DNA of 64,000 nucleotides from NCBI RefSeq assembly GCF_008326425.1, contig NZ_AP018929.1, positions 1,812,875-1,876,874 of the forward strand. The letters run 5' to 3'. Below, piece after piece: positions 17,239 through 26,788 of the stretch (its first letter is position 1; each line of letters opens with the position of its first letter). The translations under genes were made by a program, and so were the position numbers. The notes under the pieces were generated by a model. That model was given only the letters and a program-made list of their open reading frames with translations. It was not told where the DNA came from and ran no database searches. The stretch is from Sulfuracidifex tepidarius (GTDB taxonomy: Archaea; Thermoproteota; Thermoprotei_A; Sulfolobales; Sulfolobaceae).

Positions 17239-18357
17239 ATGAGCTTTAACCCTTCATCTTTCCTCGATGAGATTTCTCCTCAACTAAGGGAGAAGGTAGG
17301 CAACTCCAAGGTCCTGGTAGCGGTGAGCGGGGGAGTTGATAGTACTACTGCGGCAGCTTTAGCGTACAAGATACTCGGAGAAAATGTAATTCCAGTGATG
17401 ATAGACACTGGATTCCTGAGGGAGAACGAAGCCGTCTCAGTGAAGGAGATGACCAAAGAAGTGATACCTAACCTCGTCATAGAGGACCAGTCAGAATTCT
17501 TCCTCTCCTCTCTGGAAGGTTTGAAGGATGCAGAGGAGAAGAGGAAGAAGTTCAGGGATCTCTTTTACGAGACAATTTCTTCTTTAGCTAGAAAATATGG
17601 AACCAACATGATGATCCAAGGTACGATCGCCGCTGACTGGGTTGAGACTCAGGGAGGGATCAAGACCCAACATAACGTGCTAGTGCAGTTGGGGATAAAC
17701 ACAGAGTCGACTTGGGGCTTCACAGTAGTAGAACCATTGGCAGACTTGTACAAGAACGAGGTCAGGGAGCTAGCCAGGTATTTAGGTCTACCTCCAGAAA
17801 TATCGGAAAGACAACCTTTTCCGGGACCGGGGCTTCTGATAAGAGTGGTAGGAGAGGTCAAGATAGAGAAACTGATGGTTGAGAGAAGGGCTAACACTGT
17901 GGTGGAGAAAGCACTGTCAAGGAAAGGTCTCTCTCAATATTTCGCGGTGGTTTTCGACTCGGATTCGGAAGAGGACAAGCAGAAATCTGCAGAAGTAGGA
18001 ACCAGAGTCAGGGTATATAAGGCAAGAGCTACCGGTGTAAAAGGGGACGTAAGGTCTTACGGTCACATAGCCTCTGTGGAGGGAGATCTGAATTACGACG
18101 CCCTCAGACAGGACGTGTCAAAGCTTTCGAAATATGATGTAACTCACGTAATGTATTTAGTGAAACAGAGAGATCAAGGGAAGTACTCAGTTGGGATACG
18201 TGCAGTTCACACTGAGGACTTTATGACGGCTGATGTGCCTGAGTTGGGGCTCAGTGAACTGTTCTCTATAGCAGAAGAGATAATGAAAGATCCATTAGTG
18301 AAGGAAGTGCTTTTCGATGTTACATCGAAGCCGCCTGCAACGATAGAACTGGAGTGA
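17239..18357 (+). CDS. guaAB: GMP synthase subunit B (ATP pyrophosphatase)
   Basis: In most archaea GMP synthase is split; this is the ATP-pyrophosphatase/dimerisation subunit (372 aa) that adenylates XMP and uses ammonia from a separate glutaminase subunit. The PP-loop SGGVDST is at residues 30-36, [11 protein letters not shown] follows, and the C-terminal domain shows [13 protein letters not shown] (about 195-207) and the final KPPATIELE. It starts 15 nt after cobQ, so the two are probably co-transcribed although their pathways differ. The glutaminase subunit is not in the window. Confidence 0.92.
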   Translation: MSFNPSSFLDEISPQLREKVGNSKVLVAVSGGVDSTTAAALAYKILGENVIPVMIDTGFLRENEAVSVKEMTKEVIPNLVIEDQSEFFLSSLEGLKDAEEKRKKFRDLFYETISSLARKYGTNMMIQGTIAADWVETQGGIKTQHNVLVQLGINTESTWGFTVVEPLADLYKNEVRELARYLGLPPEISERQPFPGPGLLIRVVGEVKIEKLMVERRANTVVEKALSRKGLSQYFAVVFDSDSEEDKQKSAEVGTRVRVYKARATGVKGDVRSYGHIASVEGDLNYDALRQDVSKLSKYDVTHVMYLVKQRDQGKYSVGIRAVHTEDFMTADVPELGLSELFSIAEEIMKDPLVKEVLFDVTSKPPATIELE

Positions 18358-18451
18358 AGCCTTTCATTTTCTAGGAAGAGATAAATTGGGGACTAGTATT
18401 AAAAAAGTAAAATAGAGAGAAGTTGTTTTGAGCTCTAGTTCTTTATTCTTA

Positions 18452-18844
18452 TTATTGTTCGAACATGTTATCTAGTGCTTTCGCTATATCTCTAATAGAG
18501 ATAATACCTTTCAACGCTCCGTTCTGGTCTACAACAGGAAGATGTCTGATATTATAGGATCTCATGAGGCTTAGGGCTCCAGTTACTGGCGCGTCTTCTC
18601 TAACGGTAATTAGGGATGATGTCATTGCCTCTTCAATGGGTGAGTCAATTGGTTTGCCCTTGCCTAAAGACCTCACTATGTCCCTTTCTGTCGTTATCCC
18701 TATGGGTTTCCCTGATTCGTCAACAATTATCACAGAACCTACGTTCTTCTCTGTCATTATTCTGGCTACCTCCTTTATAGTAGTTTTTTTCTCAGTTGAT
18801 ACTACACCTTCTTTCATGTACTCTTTTACTAACTCTTCTTCCAT
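18452..18844 (-). CDS. CBS-domain pair protein
   Basis: This 130 aa protein is just two CBS motifs (about 8-64 and 71-127), each with the GKPIGITTERDI or GALKGIISIRDI type ending. Such pairs bind adenosyl ligands (AMP, ATP, SAM) or nucleic acid and sense energy state. No effector domain is attached. The ATG at 18844 shares a TATA box with divergent htpX. Confidence 0.85.
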   Translation of the reverse strand: MEEELVKEYMKEGVVSTEKKTTIKEVARIMTEKNVGSVIIVDESGKPIGITTERDIVRSLGKGKPIDSPIEEAMTSSLITVREDAPVTGALSLMRSYNIRHLPVVDQNGALKGIISIRDIAKALDNMFEQ

Positions 18845-18867
18845 ATTAGAAAATTAATTGGAAAAAA

Positions 18868-18874
18868 CTTTAAG
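18868..18874. promoter_or_regulatory. Shared symmetric TATA-like box between CBS and htpX genes
   Basis: The palindromic heptamer ctttaag (18868-18874) is centred 26 nt before the htpX ATG at 18897 and 27 nt before the CBS gene ATG at 18844. This matches the arrangement at 6474 and 8951. It is also the reason I prefer 18897 over the upstream in-frame TTG 18858 as the htpX start. Confidence 0.5.
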
Positions 18875-18896
18875 CTCTCCTATCAATAGTTTACAT

Positions 18897-19880
18897 ATGA
18901 ATCTAACGGTAGTAAGGCTCAAGTTAAGTATGTTGATGGCTAGCATAGGGATAATTCTTCTTGGCTTAGCAGTAGGGTTAGTAGTAGCGAAGCTCGCGTT
19001 CGGAGCTTCGATAGGTACATCTCTAATAATAGGAATTCTGAGTTTCATAGTAGTACTCAACGTGATACAGTGGCTTTTCGGTCCTTATCTCATTCAGGCT
19101 GCCTATCACGTCCATGAGGTGAGTCCTAACGATCCTCAATATTCATGGCTTTATGGTTTAGTAGCCGAGGCAGCATCTTATAATAAAATAAGCATGCCTA
19201 AAGTTTTCATAGCCGACGTTCCTTTCCCCAACGCGTTCGCTTACGGTAGCCCTATAGCGGGAAAGAGGATAGCTTTCACCATGCCTATTTTAAGGCTACT
19301 GAATAGAGAAGAGCTCTTAGCTGTAGCAGGACACGAACTGGGTCACCTGAAGCACCGCGACGTGGAAGTCATGTTAGCTGTAGGTCTCATACCAGCCCTC
19401 ATATTCTATTTAGGATACTGGCTTTTCTGGGGAGGAATGTTCGGTGAAGGAAACGGTAGGAATAACAACGGTGGACTAATTTTACTGCTGGGGCTTGCCA
19501 TGGTCGTTGTGAGCTACCTCTTCCAGTTCTTAGTCCTATTCATAAATAGAATGCGTGAAGCTTACGCAGATGTGAACTCTGCCTCCACGGTTCCCGGAGG
19601 CGCTGAAAACCTTCAAACTGCACTAGCTAAATTGACTCTTTCCACTGATCCGAAAGCTATGGAGAAGTACAAGAAGAAACAAGGCGCAACTGGACAGATA
19701 AGCAGTATGTTGTTCTTCAATTCCCCTACAGACGAAGAAGTTCCCACTTACGACGCTAGAGAGCTGGTAGAGATATGGAAGCACACCAAAGTATCTCCTT
19801 TCGCAGATTTCTTCATGGATCATCCACATCCGGCTAAGAGAATCCAGCTACTGGAGAAGATGAAATACTCTAGCAACTGA
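18897..19880 (+). CDS. htpX: HtpX, M48 membrane metalloprotease
   Basis: This is a zinc-dependent membrane protease of the HtpX family (327 aa) for quality control of membrane proteins. Two N-terminal hydrophobic segments are followed by the zinc motif H146-E147-L-G-H150 and by REAYADVNS with the third ligand. Two more hydrophobic segments lie between (about residues 167-228). The start at ATG 18897 fits the TATA box at 18868-18874; a TTG at 18858 in frame would overlap that box. It probably acts alongside the shorter M48 protein at 10443. Confidence 0.9.
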   Translation: MNLTVVRLKLSMLMASIGIILLGLAVGLVVAKLAFGASIGTSLIIGILSFIVVLNVIQWLFGPYLIQAAYHVHEVSPNDPQYSWLYGLVAEAASYNKISMPKVFIADVPFPNAFAYGSPIAGKRIAFTMPILRLLNREELLAVAGHELGHLKHRDVEVMLAVGLIPALIFYLGYWLFWGGMFGEGNGRNNNGGLILLLGLAMVVVSYLFQFLVLFINRMREAYADVNSASTVPGGAENLQTALAKLTLSTDPKAMEKYKKKQGATGQISSMLFFNSPTDEEVPTYDARELVEIWKHTKVSPFADFFMDHPHPAKRIQLLEKMKYSSN

Positions 19881-20120
19881 TTTTTTTCCTTCAATTAGAT
19901 AAAGATATTTTACTTTTTGATGTAGGTATAAATATTATTTACTTTAATCTCTTAATTTCGTAAAATATTATGTAAATACTGGGATTACTGTGTTCTTATA
20001 TCGTGAGTCCAAATGACTAATAACAAGTAAAGACTACGCTCTCAATTTCTATATATTTCCATATAGTAGTATATTGTTTAATTAGCTTATATTTAAATAT
20101 AGTAATATCACGAGTAGCTT

Positions 20121-21161
20121 ATGATAGACCGAGGATTCGGATTGGTCATTTTACTTGCCATGCTAATTACTATAGTCCCATTTCACGCATCATCAGCAGG
20201 AAGTAATTGGTACGTTAGCGTGAATCCCTCTCAGGTGAAGCTGATCGTGGGGCCTGATAACTCCTCTTACATAGAGACATTATTAACTCAAGCCAAGCAT
20301 GCTGTTTACGTTGAAGCTTACGAGATTACTTGTACTGAGGTTACTAATGATCTTGCTAACCTGGCTAAACATGGAGTTCAGGTCTACCTAGTTCTATCAG
20401 GTCATGTCTACGGAGGGATTCCGTCCGACGAGAACGAATGTGTCTCCCGTCTAAACTCCTCTGGAGTTCACGTGAGATTCCAGTACAACTTCACATATGT
20501 CCATTCAAAGGTTTTCGTGATTGACAACTCCACGGTGATACTGGGATCCATGAACCCAACTTATTACGGGTTCAACATAGATAAAAGCATAGACTTAGTG
20601 GTTCAGAACTCTACCATAGCTAGGGTTTACGCTACGATAATATTGAACGATTATAGGAACATTCCAACTAACTCCGTGAACTATCCTGGTGTCGTAGTAT
20701 CTCCAATAAACAGTGATAACTACATTTCGACTCTGCTGTCGCAACCCGGGACGCTTTATATAGCGATGGAAGAGCTCTACCCCAGCTCTGACCTGTTTTC
20801 CGAGATTTCATCTCACAACACCATCGTGGGAGTAGTGGCCACGTACTCGGAGGACAGCGAGGCAGCATCTCAGTTTGGATTCTCCCAAGTTAAAGACATG
20901 GTGGCAAAGGTGATAGTCGTAGGCGATTACGTCTATGTAGGTTCGGTTAATCTAGATTCCACGTCTTTGTCTCAAAATAGGGAGTTAGGAATTATAATAA
21001 AAGACCCTCAGTTAGCTTCCCAGCTAGAATCAGTCATAACTAGCTGGGGAGGGCATCCCTATCATCCTTCCTTTTTTGACAAATACAAGGAGTACATCGC
21101 AATAAGTGTAGTCGTAATTCTTATAATTTTAGCATTTGCAATCAAGAAATACAGAAAATGA
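20121..21161 (+). CDS. Secreted, membrane-anchored phospholipase-D-like protein with one degenerate HKD site
   Basis: This PLD-superfamily protein (346 aa) has a signal peptide (residues 6-27, ending near HASSAGS) and a C-terminal membrane helix (about 323-341, then KKYRK), so it is placed outside the cell. The first HKD motif is complete: H128-x-K130-x4-D135 and G142-S143-x-N145. In the second repeat K263, D269, G274-S275 and N277 are kept, but the catalytic histidine position is V261. It may be a phosphodiesterase/nuclease that dimerises through one site, as Nuc does, or an altered-activity form. The 240 bp upstream (19881-20120) are A/T-rich with only a promoter-like stretch (atatttaaatatag, near 20090). 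Confidence 0.78.
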   Translation: MIDRGFGLVILLAMLITIVPFHASSAGSNWYVSVNPSQVKLIVGPDNSSYIETLLTQAKHAVYVEAYEITCTEVTNDLANLAKHGVQVYLVLSGHVYGGIPSDENECVSRLNSSGVHVRFQYNFTYVHSKVFVIDNSTVILGSMNPTYYGFNIDKSIDLVVQNSTIARVYATIILNDYRNIPTNSVNYPGVVVSPINSDNYISTLLSQPGTLYIAMEELYPSSDLFSEISSHNTIVGVVATYSEDSEAASQFGFSQVKDMVAKVIVVGDYVYVGSVNLDSTSLSQNRELGIIIKDPQLASQLESVITSWGGHPYHPSFFDKYKEYIAISVVVILIILAFAIKKYRK

Positions 21162-21250
21162 TGAGGGCAGGAAGACAGGATAACATAATATATTTTTAGA
21201 TCTCTTTTTTAAAGAATTCTACAGCAAGGCGTATATGGATACATATATCG

Positions 21251-21277
21251 ATAGCAGGATGTATCTATAGCAGGATG
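21251..21277. repeat. Direct repeat of 11 bp, 16-bp period
   Basis: The sequence atagcaggatg occurs at 21251-21261 and again at 21267-21277. It lies in the 383-bp gap between the PLD-like gene and the next operon. Nothing else in 21162-21544 is supported apart from a TATA box (ggatttttaaag, near 21512) for the gene at 21545. Confidence 0.5.
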
Positions 21278-21544
21278 AAAAGCCTCGTCCCAGCTAGAGT
21301 CTTAGGACTCCTCCGGTGATTGTAATCATGTGTATATCTATCAAAAATAAAGTAAAATATTAAGAGTTTACCCACATACCCTATTTAACGTGGTACTGAT
21401 AAATTAGATTCGTTATATATTTCTTTAAAAGAACTGAATTATCAATTGTACGTGAACGGCCTTCTTTGAGTTTTGTTATCTTGTACCAGAATTTAGCGAA
21501 TTACTTGAGAGGATTTTTAAAGTACCACATAAACCTAATTTTGA

Positions 21545-21769
21545 ATGCCAACTGTCAGGTTACCTTTGGAGTGGTATGAAATCATCGAACATGTTTCTAA
21601 AAATAGGAAAGAGAAGTTCGCCGAAACTCTAAACTTCATCGTTAAATCGGAAGAATGCATCGGTTTAGATTACGTTGAACCTACTTCCTTCAAAAAGATA
21701 GAGGTCTCAACTCAGATGGACTCTACACTTTTCATGAGAAAAATCGAACATTTCCTCTTTTGCAGGTGA
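21545..21769 (+). CDS. Small protein, possible ribbon-helix-helix regulator
   Basis: This 74 aa protein starts with a beta-like strand PTVRLPLEWYEII and then an amphipathic helix pair (about 12-36), the order found in ribbon-helix-helix (CopG/MetJ) DNA-binding proteins. The remainder is unrelated to anything I know. The ATG is leaderless (TATA about 21512-21520). It ends 4 nt before the flippase gene and leads a tight operon of membrane and sugar genes, so it may be an autoregulator. The assignment is tentative. Confidence 0.6.
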   Translation: MPTVRLPLEWYEIIEHVSKNRKEKFAETLNFIVKSEECIGLDYVEPTSFKKIEVSTQMDSTLFMRKIEHFLFCR

Positions 21770-21773
21770 ATTT

Positions 21774-23237
21774 ATGGAGAAATCTGATGTAGGGCTAGTG
21801 AGGGTAGGGATCTATAATCTGCTAATAAAGCTCGTCATAGCTCCGCTCTCGTTCGCCTTCTCTTTGCTCGTTGTGAAATACCTCTCTAATCCTCCCTATG
21901 GTTTAGAAGTATTCGGAACATGGCAATACATTTTCACGTTGATAATAGGGTATTTCACGATCCCTGCGGACATGTTTTCACTCCTCACGTCTAGATATTC
22001 CTCAGAAGGAAGACCCGTAGGGGGTCTCCTCATCCTCAACGGCGTATCCGGTCTCATCTCTTCCATGATTTTCCTGCTACTCATACCTTATTTTGTCTAT
22101 GCGTCTAAATATAATTATCCGGAATATTTTTATATTTCAATCTCTTTAATTCTAATTTACTATATATACAGGATATCTAACGCGATGGTGCTGGGTAGGT
22201 CTCCCAGGAGAGTAGGGGAGATCACTGCGGTTTTTCAGGTAGTGAGACTATCTTCAGCAATTGTGCTAATGTTCGTCTTCAATTTGTCCATAACAGCTGC
22301 CATTCTGGCATACGATCTAGGTTATATGGCCCAAATACTTCTGAACGTGTTCTCGGTTAGGTCTAATCTAAAGGTAGATTTGAAAATAGCGACTGCAGCT
22401 GTGAGGAAGTCCCTTCCAATAGCGGTTTATTACCTTCAAAACATGATTGAGGCAAGCCTGGTTTGGATAGTTGTAGCGATAACCGGAAATACGGTGACAG
22501 TGTCATACTTTGAATCCGCTTTCGTTCTAGCTAACGTGATTACATGGTCTCAAGCAACTCAAACTGGGCTCATCAAGAAACTGTCAGAGACTAAGGATCC
22601 TAAAGTTTTAGAGACCTCATTGAGACTTTTCTCCATTGCCTCTGGGCTCTTCTTGATCCTGATATTCGCTGAAGGAAAGGACGTCCTTTTTAAACTTAGG
22701 CCTGATTACGTTAACTCCGTATTTGCACTTTACGTGATCGCGTTCTCAAATCTTCTGAGAGGAGTATACTCAATATTCTACCAAAGTATACTGATGAAGG
22801 ACGAAACCTTAGCTTATGGAAGCGAAGGAGAGCTGAAGGGGAAAGTAGCGAAGCTCACAAGGTATAACTTGTTCCTTTCCTTCATTGGGGTGGTCATCTC
22901 GGTGTTTCTCATGGAGGTAACTAAAAATGACCCACCTTACATCGTTGCTATAGCTATGTCAGTAGGATTATTAGTGAACTCGCTTTCAATGCTCTTCACT
23001 TCATATTCCTCCTCCAGATCTTTGTACAACTTCAAGCTATCACTTGACATGCTAATACCTATAGTGATATCTTTCGTGGGAATACCGTTGAGCTTCTTCA
23101 TGTTCACCAAGTCTTACGTAGACATGTTCTTGTATGCGATAGTTGTCATTGCAATCTTCACGGCATTGAACATGGCGAACCCATACTTCAGGCTACTTCT
23201 GCGGAATGCAAGAGGATTTATAAGATCGCTGAAGTAA
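21774..23237 (+). CDS. Polysaccharide flippase (Wzx/MATE-like)
   Basis: This integral membrane protein (487 aa) has about 14 hydrophobic segments spread over its length, in the pattern of MOP-superfamily exporters that flip lipid-linked glycans. No soluble domain is present. Context supports the assignment: the next genes are an aldolase-like enzyme and a GT39-type glycosyltransferase. Its TAA stop shares the final A with the ATG of the aldolase gene, so they are translationally coupled. It could serve N-glycan, exopolysaccharide or S-layer glycan assembly. Confidence 0.65.
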   Translation: MEKSDVGLVRVGIYNLLIKLVIAPLSFAFSLLVVKYLSNPPYGLEVFGTWQYIFTLIIGYFTIPADMFSLLTSRYSSEGRPVGGLLILNGVSGLISSMIFLLLIPYFVYASKYNYPEYFYISISLILIYYIYRISNAMVLGRSPRRVGEITAVFQVVRLSSAIVLMFVFNLSITAAILAYDLGYMAQILLNVFSVRSNLKVDLKIATAAVRKSLPIAVYYLQNMIEASLVWIVVAITGNTVTVSYFESAFVLANVITWSQATQTGLIKKLSETKDPKVLETSLRLFSIASGLFLILIFAEGKDVLFKLRPDYVNSVFALYVIAFSNLLRGVYSIFYQSILMKDETLAYGSEGELKGKVAKLTRYNLFLSFIGVVISVFLMEVTKNDPPYIVAIAMSVGLLVNSLSMLFTSYSSSRSLYNFKLSLDMLIPIVISFVGIPLSFFMFTKSYVDMFLYAIVVIAIFTALNMANPYFRLLLRNARGFIRSLK

Positions 23238-24058
23238 TGAAACGCATGTCAGGTCTTGAAATCAGGCTGAAAAGACTATTTCAAAATGAGAGGGCATTCG
23301 TAGTAGCATTAGATCACGGATTGGTCATGGGTCCTATGAAAGGTTTAGAGTCTCCAGCCGAGGTAGTTCCTAAGCTAAGGAGCGCTGACGCCCTTCAGAT
23401 GAGCCCTCCTATGGTTAAAATAGTAAAGGAGAACTTCTTCTCTCGCTCTTCTCCTATGTTGATAGCTAGGTTGGACACAGCAAATGTATGGAGGGATAAG
23501 TATCTAGAGCACAAGGAGGGATATTACTCGCAACTCTTTACAGTTAAGGATGCTATCAAGGCCGGAGCCGACGCTGTGGTAACTTACCTGGTCGTAGGGT
23601 ACGACTCTGACCAAGTTGAAGGTTACAACCTAGAGTCCTTAGCTTCGATCAGGGTCGACGCTGAAGATTTCGGGATTCCCTTTATAGTTGAACCTCTTTA
23701 TGTCGTTAGAGGAAACCCCGATTCAGTTAAGGAAGTTGAAATGGTGAAGTACGTCACCAGACTAGCCTCAGAGCTGGGGGCAGACATACTGAAAGTTGAT
23801 TACACAGGGAAGAACTTCTCTGAAGTGGTGAAAGTAGCGTTCTCGCCTATCCTCATCAGGGGAGGACCTAAGACGTCTAACGACTCTGAGTTCTTATCGA
23901 TGTTGAAGGAAGCCTTAAGTGCGGGAGCTAAGGGTATCACTGTAGGAAGGAATTTGTGGCAATCTAAAGACCCCGAGGCCATGGCCAAGTCTATAGCAAG
24001 GCTAGTTCATGAGAATGCAGACATTGGACAAATTTTAAAAGAATTGGAGCTATCTTAA
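23237..24058 (+). CDS. DhnA/DeoC-family class I aldolase
   Basis: This TIM-barrel Schiff-base aldolase (273 aa) is of the archaeal class I fructose-bisphosphate aldolase family (DhnA/LacD type). Visible are ALDHGLVMGPMKGLE (about 25-39), DAVVTYLVVG, the lysine-bearing ILKVDYTGK strand and ILIRGGPKT, which binds phosphate, then GITVGRNLWQ. Members act as fructose-1,6-bisphosphate aldolase or as ADH synthase of the archaeal aromatic pathway. Placement inside a glycan operon is unusual and could mean a dedicated sugar precursor role, but that is inference. Confidence 0.8.
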   Translation: MKRMSGLEIRLKRLFQNERAFVVALDHGLVMGPMKGLESPAEVVPKLRSADALQMSPPMVKIVKENFFSRSSPMLIARLDTANVWRDKYLEHKEGYYSQLFTVKDAIKAGADAVVTYLVVGYDSDQVEGYNLESLASIRVDAEDFGIPFIVEPLYVVRGNPDSVKEVEMVKYVTRLASELGADILKVDYTGKNFSEVVKVAFSPILIRGGPKTSNDSEFLSMLKEALSAGAKGITVGRNLWQSKDPEAMAKSIARLVHENADIGQILKELELS

Positions 24059-24062
24059 TACA

Positions 24063-25262
24063 ATGCGTTTTGGGAAAGTCTGCCCTATAAAATTGTTTTC
24101 TTATAGCCTACTTGCAATTATAGTTGCGGTATATACTTATTTCACTGTGATGACTTATGCCTTTGTAAATGCCTACATAGGGGACGAAGTTTGGTACCCT
24201 ACTGCTGCATATAACATTCTCAAGATCATATTCCACGTCACTCCTCCTATGTATTTCCCTTATTCCAATGAGCAGGGAATACAAACATACGTGAACACTT
24301 GCCATCCTCCTCTTGCGAAGTACTTCATGGCAACTACTATCATGATGTTCGGATACCAACCTTTCGCTTGGAGGATATGGAGTTGGGTTCTAGGAGACTT
24401 AACCTTAGTAGTAGCTTTCTTTCTCGGGAAATATCTACTGGGAAATCAGGGAACAAAGGCGTACCTGGGGGGTATAGTCTCTACGCTTTTAGTTGCGCTA
24501 GACCCTAATTTCTGGTTGCTCCATGGGGTAGCTATGCTGGAAGTTTATGTATCGTTCTTTGGGATTCTGTCGCTTTATTTTCTACTGAAAAAGAGGTTGT
24601 TGTTGGCTGCGATTTCCCTTGGCCTGGCGATGGCATCGAAAGAGCCGGCTTACCTCTTGGTTATTCCTTTCTTGTATTATGTAGGAGAAATAAAGCGTAG
24701 TCCTGTGGATAGGTCAATTTACGGGTTGGGCGTTCCCATCCTCACCTTTGCAACTGCCTCAATACCGATTATTGCGTATTATGGTGGCATAATTAAATGG
24801 CTTAAGGGTACATTTCTGGATAGGGCATCATGGGATATCACCAATGGACATATCAGTCTAGCCGACGTCTCTCAGATATCTACCCCCTGGGGATGGTTTC
24901 TGAATATACATCCCTTCTGGATGGGGTTTCACTTCTACGCTACAACTAACCCATTCATAATGATATTATGGCCTATTCTAACGGTTTTAGTTATACTCGC
25001 TAAGGAGAAGAACCTGATCTTCACTAGCATGTGGGCATGGACGGAGTGGCTTGGTTTCCTCATGGTATATTTCCTGGGAAACCATACCTTGTTCAGCTTT
25101 TACGTAACAGACTTCTCCCCTGTCATGGACGTTTTCGTTGCCGTTTCGGTGATCTATTTAGTGGATAGGTTCGTTATCCGTCAGGACAAGACAAAGGTGG
25201 AGGAGAACCTTGTATCCGGAGGTGGAACGGAAACGAGTAAAAAGAAGGTAGAGAAACTTTAA
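24063..25262 (+). CDS. GT39/PMT-like membrane glycosyltransferase
   Basis: This polytopic membrane protein (399 aa) resembles dolichyl-phosphate-mannose-protein mannosyltransferases. The first loop contains the GDEVWYPTAAY motif, where family members have a catalytic Asp-Glu, and a TCHPPLAKY block equivalent to the HPPLGK signature. Roughly nine to ten hydrophobic helices follow and a basic tail ends the protein. It would transfer a sugar from a polyprenyl-phosphate donor on the outside of the membrane, which fits the DPM1-like enzyme at 9280 and the adjacent flippase. Confidence 0.75.
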   Translation: MRFGKVCPIKLFSYSLLAIIVAVYTYFTVMTYAFVNAYIGDEVWYPTAAYNILKIIFHVTPPMYFPYSNEQGIQTYVNTCHPPLAKYFMATTIMMFGYQPFAWRIWSWVLGDLTLVVAFFLGKYLLGNQGTKAYLGGIVSTLLVALDPNFWLLHGVAMLEVYVSFFGILSLYFLLKKRLLLAAISLGLAMASKEPAYLLVIPFLYYVGEIKRSPVDRSIYGLGVPILTFATASIPIIAYYGGIIKWLKGTFLDRASWDITNGHISLADVSQISTPWGWFLNIHPFWMGFHFYATTNPFIMILWPILTVLVILAKEKNLIFTSMWAWTEWLGFLMVYFLGNHTLFSFYVTDFSPVMDVFVAVSVIYLVDRFVIRQDKTKVEENLVSGGGTETSKKKVEKL

Positions 25263-25290
25263 TACAAGACAAGATAACAGATTCTTCCGT

Positions 25291-26649
25291 ATGTCAAATA
25301 AAGAGAGCAGAGAACATCAGCAACAATCCTCTAAGGAGTTGAAAAGGGAAATTGGGTTCAAGGATCTGGTATTCCTTTCCCTTGGAGGTCAGTCGCCTTT
25401 CTTAAGCATAATACTATATGGGGCAGAGGCAGTGACACTAGCAGGACTTTTCGGTCCAATAGCTATCATTCTAGGTACAATTTTGGTACTCGCTAACGGT
25501 ATGGCGGTATATGAGCTTTCAAAGAGGTTCACTAAGGCTGGAGGGTACTATACATATGCATTCTATTCTCTAACTAGAAGGTTAGGTTTTGAAACAGGAT
25601 GGGTCTATTTGCTATACTCTGTAGGATATGGAGCGGCATACATTCTAGGAGCTGGCTACGTGTTTTCCACAATTCTCGGCATTTCGCCCTGGATAGTTAT
25701 ATTGGCAGTTTTAGGAGTTGGTTCTCTCCTTGTGGTAAGCGGAATAAGGCCTTCTTCTAAGTATGCTATGTTCGCTAGTATAGTGGAGATTTCCCTTATG
25801 ACAGTCCTAGCTATATTGTTCCTGAAGTCTACCGGTTTCAGGTTCTATAACCCATTTTCTAAGATCCCCTCAGCTGGAGATATAGCTTTAGCAATACTCT
25901 TCGGTTCATCAATTCCAACAGGTTACGGTTCAATTACACCAAACTCGGGAGAAGTGAAGGACCCAAAGAAGACAGTGAGTAGGGCAATAGTGACCGTAAT
26001 TCTTCTAGGCGGACTTCTGGCAGCTTTTGACGTCTATACCATTGCAGACCATATATTTTTCTTTGGCTTAAATCCTAGCAATGTAAATATAGTTGATTTA
26101 ATTAGAGATAGATTCGGGATTATTACTTTTATTTTTGTACTCTTTGGCGCAATAAATGATTCAGTGTTGGCAACTCTATCTTTCATGATAGCCACGTCCA
26201 GAACTATTTTTGCAATGGCATCTACGGGCCTTCTACCCGACAAATTGGGAAAACTACAAGGTTCAAAGCCAACTAATGCAGTCCTCTTGACTATTCTTTT
26301 GTATGCTGGAGTTACTCTAATCTCTCTTCTCTCCCTTGTAACTGCGTTCGAAGCGTTCGTAGTAGTGAGCTCTGTAGCTCTACTAGCTAACTTATTTATC
26401 CATTTGGCTGCAGACTCGTCACTGTTCAAGATCTCCCTCAAGAGAGCTAATAAGAGGAGGGTAGAAATCTCGTTAGCCATAGGAGGAGCCCTATTCACAA
26501 TATACGACCTTGTCTTTTCAATAATATATACTTCTTACTCGATAGTATATGTATTCTTTGCATGGATAATAATAGGTTTCCTAATAGCAGAAGTAGAGGA
26601 TATGGCTAGTCAGGATGTTAATGAAATTGAAGAGAAACATCATAGATGA
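25291..26649 (+). CDS. APC-family amino acid permease
   Basis: This is a 12-helix amino acid/polyamine permease (452 aa) of the APC superfamily. The first helix region reads KDLVFLSLGGQSPFLSI, and SSIPTGYGSITPNSGEVKDPKK (about 210-230) is the TM6-loop block with the family's Gly-rich break. A charged, glutamine-rich N-terminal tail precedes it. The gene follows the glycosyltransferase after 28 bp and is probably the last of that operon. A second, frameshifted APC permease is present at 45283. Confidence 0.85.
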   Translation: MSNKESREHQQQSSKELKREIGFKDLVFLSLGGQSPFLSIILYGAEAVTLAGLFGPIAIILGTILVLANGMAVYELSKRFTKAGGYYTYAFYSLTRRLGFETGWVYLLYSVGYGAAYILGAGYVFSTILGISPWIVILAVLGVGSLLVVSGIRPSSKYAMFASIVEISLMTVLAILFLKSTGFRFYNPFSKIPSAGDIALAILFGSSIPTGYGSITPNSGEVKDPKKTVSRAIVTVILLGGLLAAFDVYTIADHIFFFGLNPSNVNIVDLIRDRFGIITFIFVLFGAINDSVLATLSFMIATSRTIFAMASTGLLPDKLGKLQGSKPTNAVLLTILLYAGVTLISLLSLVTAFEAFVVVSSVALLANLFIHLAADSSLFKISLKRANKRRVEISLAIGGALFTIYDLVFSIIYTSYSIVYVFFAWIIIGFLIAEVEDMASQDVNEIEEKHHR

Positions 26650-26788
26650 AAATGTTTCTCACTAGTTCTAACAACAGAGATTCAAGTTACGTTTATGTTA
26701 ATAAAATTCAATATAGTATAACTATTTTTCTGTATATAAATATAAGTTAAACCCAACATCTTTTATTGGCTGTAAGAAACCTATATTT

